Below, one piece after another: positions 6,299 to 8,356 of a stretch of 8,356 nucleotides of DNA. How positions within the stretch are numbered: the stretch's first letter is position 1; each line of letters begins with the position of its first letter. This DNA is from Bacillota bacterium. Its GTDB lineage: Bacteria; Bacillota; Clostridia; Christensenellales; CAG-138. The stretch lies in NCBI GenBank assembly GCA_023416895.1, contig JAEZGQ010000211.1, forward strand, positions 1 to 8,356, read 5' to 3'. The notes below the pieces were generated by a model. The model was not told the origin of the DNA, did no database searches, and saw nothing but the letters and a program-made list of their open reading frames with translations. The position numbers were made by a program, and so were the translations under genes.

Positions 6299-7323
6299 GC
6301 AAGCGCATGCGTGTACTGGTTTCCTATGCGTCCATCGTGGCCGCAAGCCTTGTAACGGCCGTGGCCTTGATCCTTTTGGTCGGCGGCGATGTGGGAAAGG
6401 CATTTGGAGGCTTTTTCAGCGGGATTTTAGGTTCGGCCTATTCGGTGGCGGAGGTGTTCGTAAAGGCTGCGCCGCTATTGCTTGCGGGCTTAGGCGTGGC
6501 GGTGGCCTTTAAAAGCGGCTTTACCAACATCGGCGCGGAAGGTCAGCTTTACATGGGTGCAACCGCGTTTACGGCGGTTTATGTGCTATGCCCGTCTTTG
6601 CCAAAGCTTGTACTTTTGCCCGTAGGCATACTTGTAGGGTTTTTGGCGGGCGGCCTATGGGCGCTGATACCGGGCATCCTCAAGGCGCGCTTTGGGATCT
6701 CCGAGGTCATCAATACCATCATGTTCAACTACATCGCCATAGGCATTGTGGGCATCTTGCTCCAAACAGGGCTGAAAGACCCGCAGCATTTTTTCCCCGT
6801 TTCCCCCACGCTCAGCGACGAACAAGGGCTTTCGCTTTTAATCAAAGGCACGCGGCTGCACAGCGGCATCTTAATTGCACTTGCCTGCGCGGTGCTTGTT
6901 TACTTTTTTATGTTCAAAACACCCATGGGCTTCCGTTTGCGGGCGGTGGGTATGAACCCGCGCGCCTGTAAATGCATGGGCATTTCCGTAAGCGCAAGCC
7001 TCCTCCTTTCTTCGCTTTTAAGCGGCGGGCTCGCAGGCATCGCTGGAGTGGGCGAAATCGCAGGGCTACATCACCGTTTGATCGAGGGGATTTCCCCTAG
7101 CTATGGCTATCTTGCCATCATCGTGGCGCTTTTGGGCGGTAACCATCCGCTTGGCGTAAGCATTGCGGCCATAGGCATCGCGGCGCTTCAGGTAGGTTCA
7201 CTTTCCATGCAGCGTGCAGCAAACGTTCCCTCGGCCATCGCTTCCATAATTATGGGCGTGGTGGTGCTGCTGATTTTGGCACGCAAGACTCTGTTCAAAA
7301 AACTGCTGCAAGAGGAGGTATGA
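6295..7323 (+). CDS. BMP-type nucleoside importer permease (NupP-like)
   Basis: This 342-residue inner-membrane permease of the BPD_transp_2 family is one of the two channel-forming subunits. A hydrophobic helix starts about residue 8, followed by roughly eight to ten predicted membrane segments. The family motif FTNIGAEGQ (76-84) is present, as are the cytoplasmic coupling segment RAVGMNPRACKCMGIS (216-231), which contacts the ATPase, and the late motif ISPSYGYLAIIVALLGG (266-282). The length is close to that of Bacillus NupP. The ATG at 6295 is preferred because GGAGG (6280-6284) lies ten bases upstream and the start overlaps the ATPase stop, which implies coupling. An upstream ATG at 6271 would add a Gly-rich leader encoded by the ribosome binding site itself. 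The gene shows no damage despite the broken ATPase before it. Confidence 0.9.
   Translation: MSKRMRVLVSYASIVAASLVTAVALILLVGGDVGKAFGGFFSGILGSAYSVAEVFVKAAPLLLAGLGVAVAFKSGFTNIGAEGQLYMGATAFTAVYVLCPSLPKLVLLPVGILVGFLAGGLWALIPGILKARFGISEVINTIMFNYIAIGIVGILLQTGLKDPQHFFPVSPTLSDEQGLSLLIKGTRLHSGILIALACAVLVYFFMFKTPMGFRLRAVGMNPRACKCMGISVSASLLLSSLLSGGLAGIAGVGEIAGLHHRLIEGISPSYGYLAIIVALLGGNHPLGVSIAAIGIAALQVGSLSMQRAANVPSAIASIIMGVVVLLILARKTLFKKLLQEEV
7314..7318 (+). promoter_or_regulatory. Ribosome binding site deciding the second permease start
   Basis: GGAGG at 7314-7318 is only one base before the ATG at 7320 but seven bases before the in-frame ATG at 7326. The latter is therefore the likely start, shortening the product by two residues. 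Confidence 0.6.
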
Positions 7324-7325
7324 GC

Positions 7326-8261
7326 ATGGAAACCGTAATTGCGACCATCACCACTTTTCTTGCGGCCTCCGTACGCATGGCCGCGCCATTGACCATTGCG
7401 GGTATCGGCGAGGCCTGCTCGGAGCGCACCGGCATCATCAACATCGGCGTAGAGGCAATTATGCTCATGGGTGCGTTCTTCGGCTTCATGGTAACGTTTT
7501 GGACGAAGAACTTCATGCTGGGCATGCTGGCAGGTGCATTTGGCGGCATGCTGGTGTCGCTTTTACACGGCGTACTGAGCATCAAATGCCGTGCCAACCA
7601 AAACATCGTCGGCCTTGCGCTGAACTTCCTTGCTCTTGGCTTAACCAGCTTTTTGTTCCTCAAGGCGTTCGGGCAATCCACCGTGCTGCCCACCTTCGCC
7701 ACGGTGCCGGTTTACGAGATTCCTCTCCTATCAAAAATACCCGTGCTTGGAAAAGCGCTGTTTGCACAAAATATTTTTGTGTACATTATGTTGATTTTGG
7801 TAATCGGATTCTCCATACTGTTTTATAAGACCGAATGGGGCGTCAACATGGCAGCGGTGGGCGAACACCCGCGCGCCGCAGATACGGCAGGGCTGAACGT
7901 TTTTCGCATCCGCTATGTGGCTTGCGCCATCAACGGCCTGCTCGGCGGCCTTGCGGGCACCTATGTGACCCTCGCGCAGCTTGGCTTTTTCATGGAAGAT
8001 GTGACCGCAGGTAAGGGCTATATGGCGCTCGTGGCCGTTATCTTGGGGCGGCGCAACCCGGTGGGCATACTTTTAGCCTCGCTTCTCATCGGCTTTGCGG
8101 AGGCTATGCAATTTCAATTGCAGACCATGGGTATACCCGTTCCTTCACAAGTGTTTTCCACCATCCCCTATGTGGCGGCAGTAGGTGTTCTGCTGTTCTC
8201 CATCGGCAAAAGCTACAACCCTACGGCACTGGGCGTGCCGTATGAGCGGGCAAAACGATAA
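7326..8261 (+). CDS. BMP-type nucleoside importer permease (NupQ-like)
   Basis: This 311-residue second permease is also of the BPD_transp_2 family and should pair with the preceding gene product to form the channel. It shows the family motif ERTGIINIGVEAIMLMGA (33-50), the coupling segment AAVGEHPRAADTAGLN (176-191), the GGLAGTYVTLAQLGFF stretch (207-222) and the late motif TAGKGYMALVAVILGRRNP (227-245), with about eight hydrophobic segments. The length is near that of Bacillus NupQ. The gene begins within a few bases of the upstream stop, so the two permeases are probably translated in balance. The ATG at 7320 is an alternative start, overlapping the previous TGA as ATGA. The stop TAA is followed 15 bases later by a regulator gene. 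Confidence 0.9.
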   Translation: METVIATITTFLAASVRMAAPLTIAGIGEACSERTGIINIGVEAIMLMGAFFGFMVTFWTKNFMLGMLAGAFGGMLVSLLHGVLSIKCRANQNIVGLALNFLALGLTSFLFLKAFGQSTVLPTFATVPVYEIPLLSKIPVLGKALFAQNIFVYIMLILVIGFSILFYKTEWGVNMAAVGEHPRAADTAGLNVFRIRYVACAINGLLGGLAGTYVTLAQLGFFMEDVTAGKGYMALVAVILGRRNPVGILLASLLIGFAEAMQFQLQTMGIPVPSQVFSTIPYVAAVGVLLFSIGKSYNPTALGVPYERAKR

Positions 8262-8276
8262 AAAGGAGCCTCCCGC

Positions 8277-8356
8277 GTGAAAGAAACCTTAAGCATTGGC
8301 GAGTTTGCCTCTATGTTTGGCCTGAATGTGCAGACCTTGCATTATTACGATTCCAT
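8277..8356 (+). CDS. MerR-family transcriptional regulator, N-terminal part
   Basis: Only the first 26 codons are present before the window ends. The reading MKETLSIGEFASMFG followed by LNVQTLHYYDS is the classic MerR winged-helix start: the helix-turn-helix region followed by the LxYYD motif. The start is GTG at 8277, with AAGGAG (8263-8268) eight bases upstream. It follows the second permease by 15 bases on the same strand and is probably co-transcribed. MerR proteins usually sense a small ligand through a C-terminal domain, which is not visible here, so neither the effector nor its target promoter can be named. Confidence 0.85.
   Translation, partial: MKETLSIGEFASMFGLNVQTLHYYDS

Overview
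The window looks like chromosomal DNA of a Gram-positive anaerobe of the Bacillota, most likely class Clostridia. The reasons are strong GGAGG-type ribosome binding sites, a lipoprotein-type binding protein, gene neighbours typical of that group, and a fairly balanced base composition with AT-rich intergenic stretches. This placement comes from protein style and gene content, not from a marker gene. No RNA gene, CRISPR array or insertion sequence was recognised.

Left part (1-1820), all on the minus strand. A gene appears to start at position 7 and leave the window to the left. Next comes a compact three-gene operon read right to left: an alpha/beta hydrolase (1019-1735), an ArsC/Spx-like thioredoxin-fold protein with a CxxC motif (626-973) and a stand-alone TfoX C-terminal domain protein (372-629). 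An extended -10 promoter (TGCTATAAT) lies upstream near 1793-1820 and a U-tract hairpin terminator downstream at 282-306.

Middle (1820-2153). This divergent intergenic region holds a GC-rich block with imperfect direct repeats and self-complementarity that I cannot assign, followed by a plausible plus-strand promoter.

Right part (2154-8261), all on the plus strand, is a purine-uptake and salvage module. It encodes a 461-residue zinc amidohydrolase of the 8-oxoguanine deaminase/AtzB type that starts with TTG, a BMP/PnrA-family lipoprotein, a double ABC ATPase, and two BPD_transp_2 permeases. The order of the last four matches BMP-type nucleoside importers such as Bacillus NupNOPQ. The likely scheme is that the lipoprotein captures a nucleoside or base, the permease pair and ATPase import it, and the deaminase acts on the purine base in the cytoplasm. 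A MerR-family regulator starts at 8277 and runs off the window.

The most notable anomaly is a single in-frame amber codon (TAG, 5609-5611) inside the ATPase gene. It sits where relatives usually have glutamate, a few residues before the second nucleotide-binding loop. Everything downstream stays in frame with intact motifs. No complete gene in the window uses TAG as its own terminator. A recent nonsense mutation or a base-call error is the simplest explanation; readthrough or reinitiation at the adjacent GTG remains possible. I see no convincing evidence for a wholly new system; the rest is fairly ordinary metabolism.
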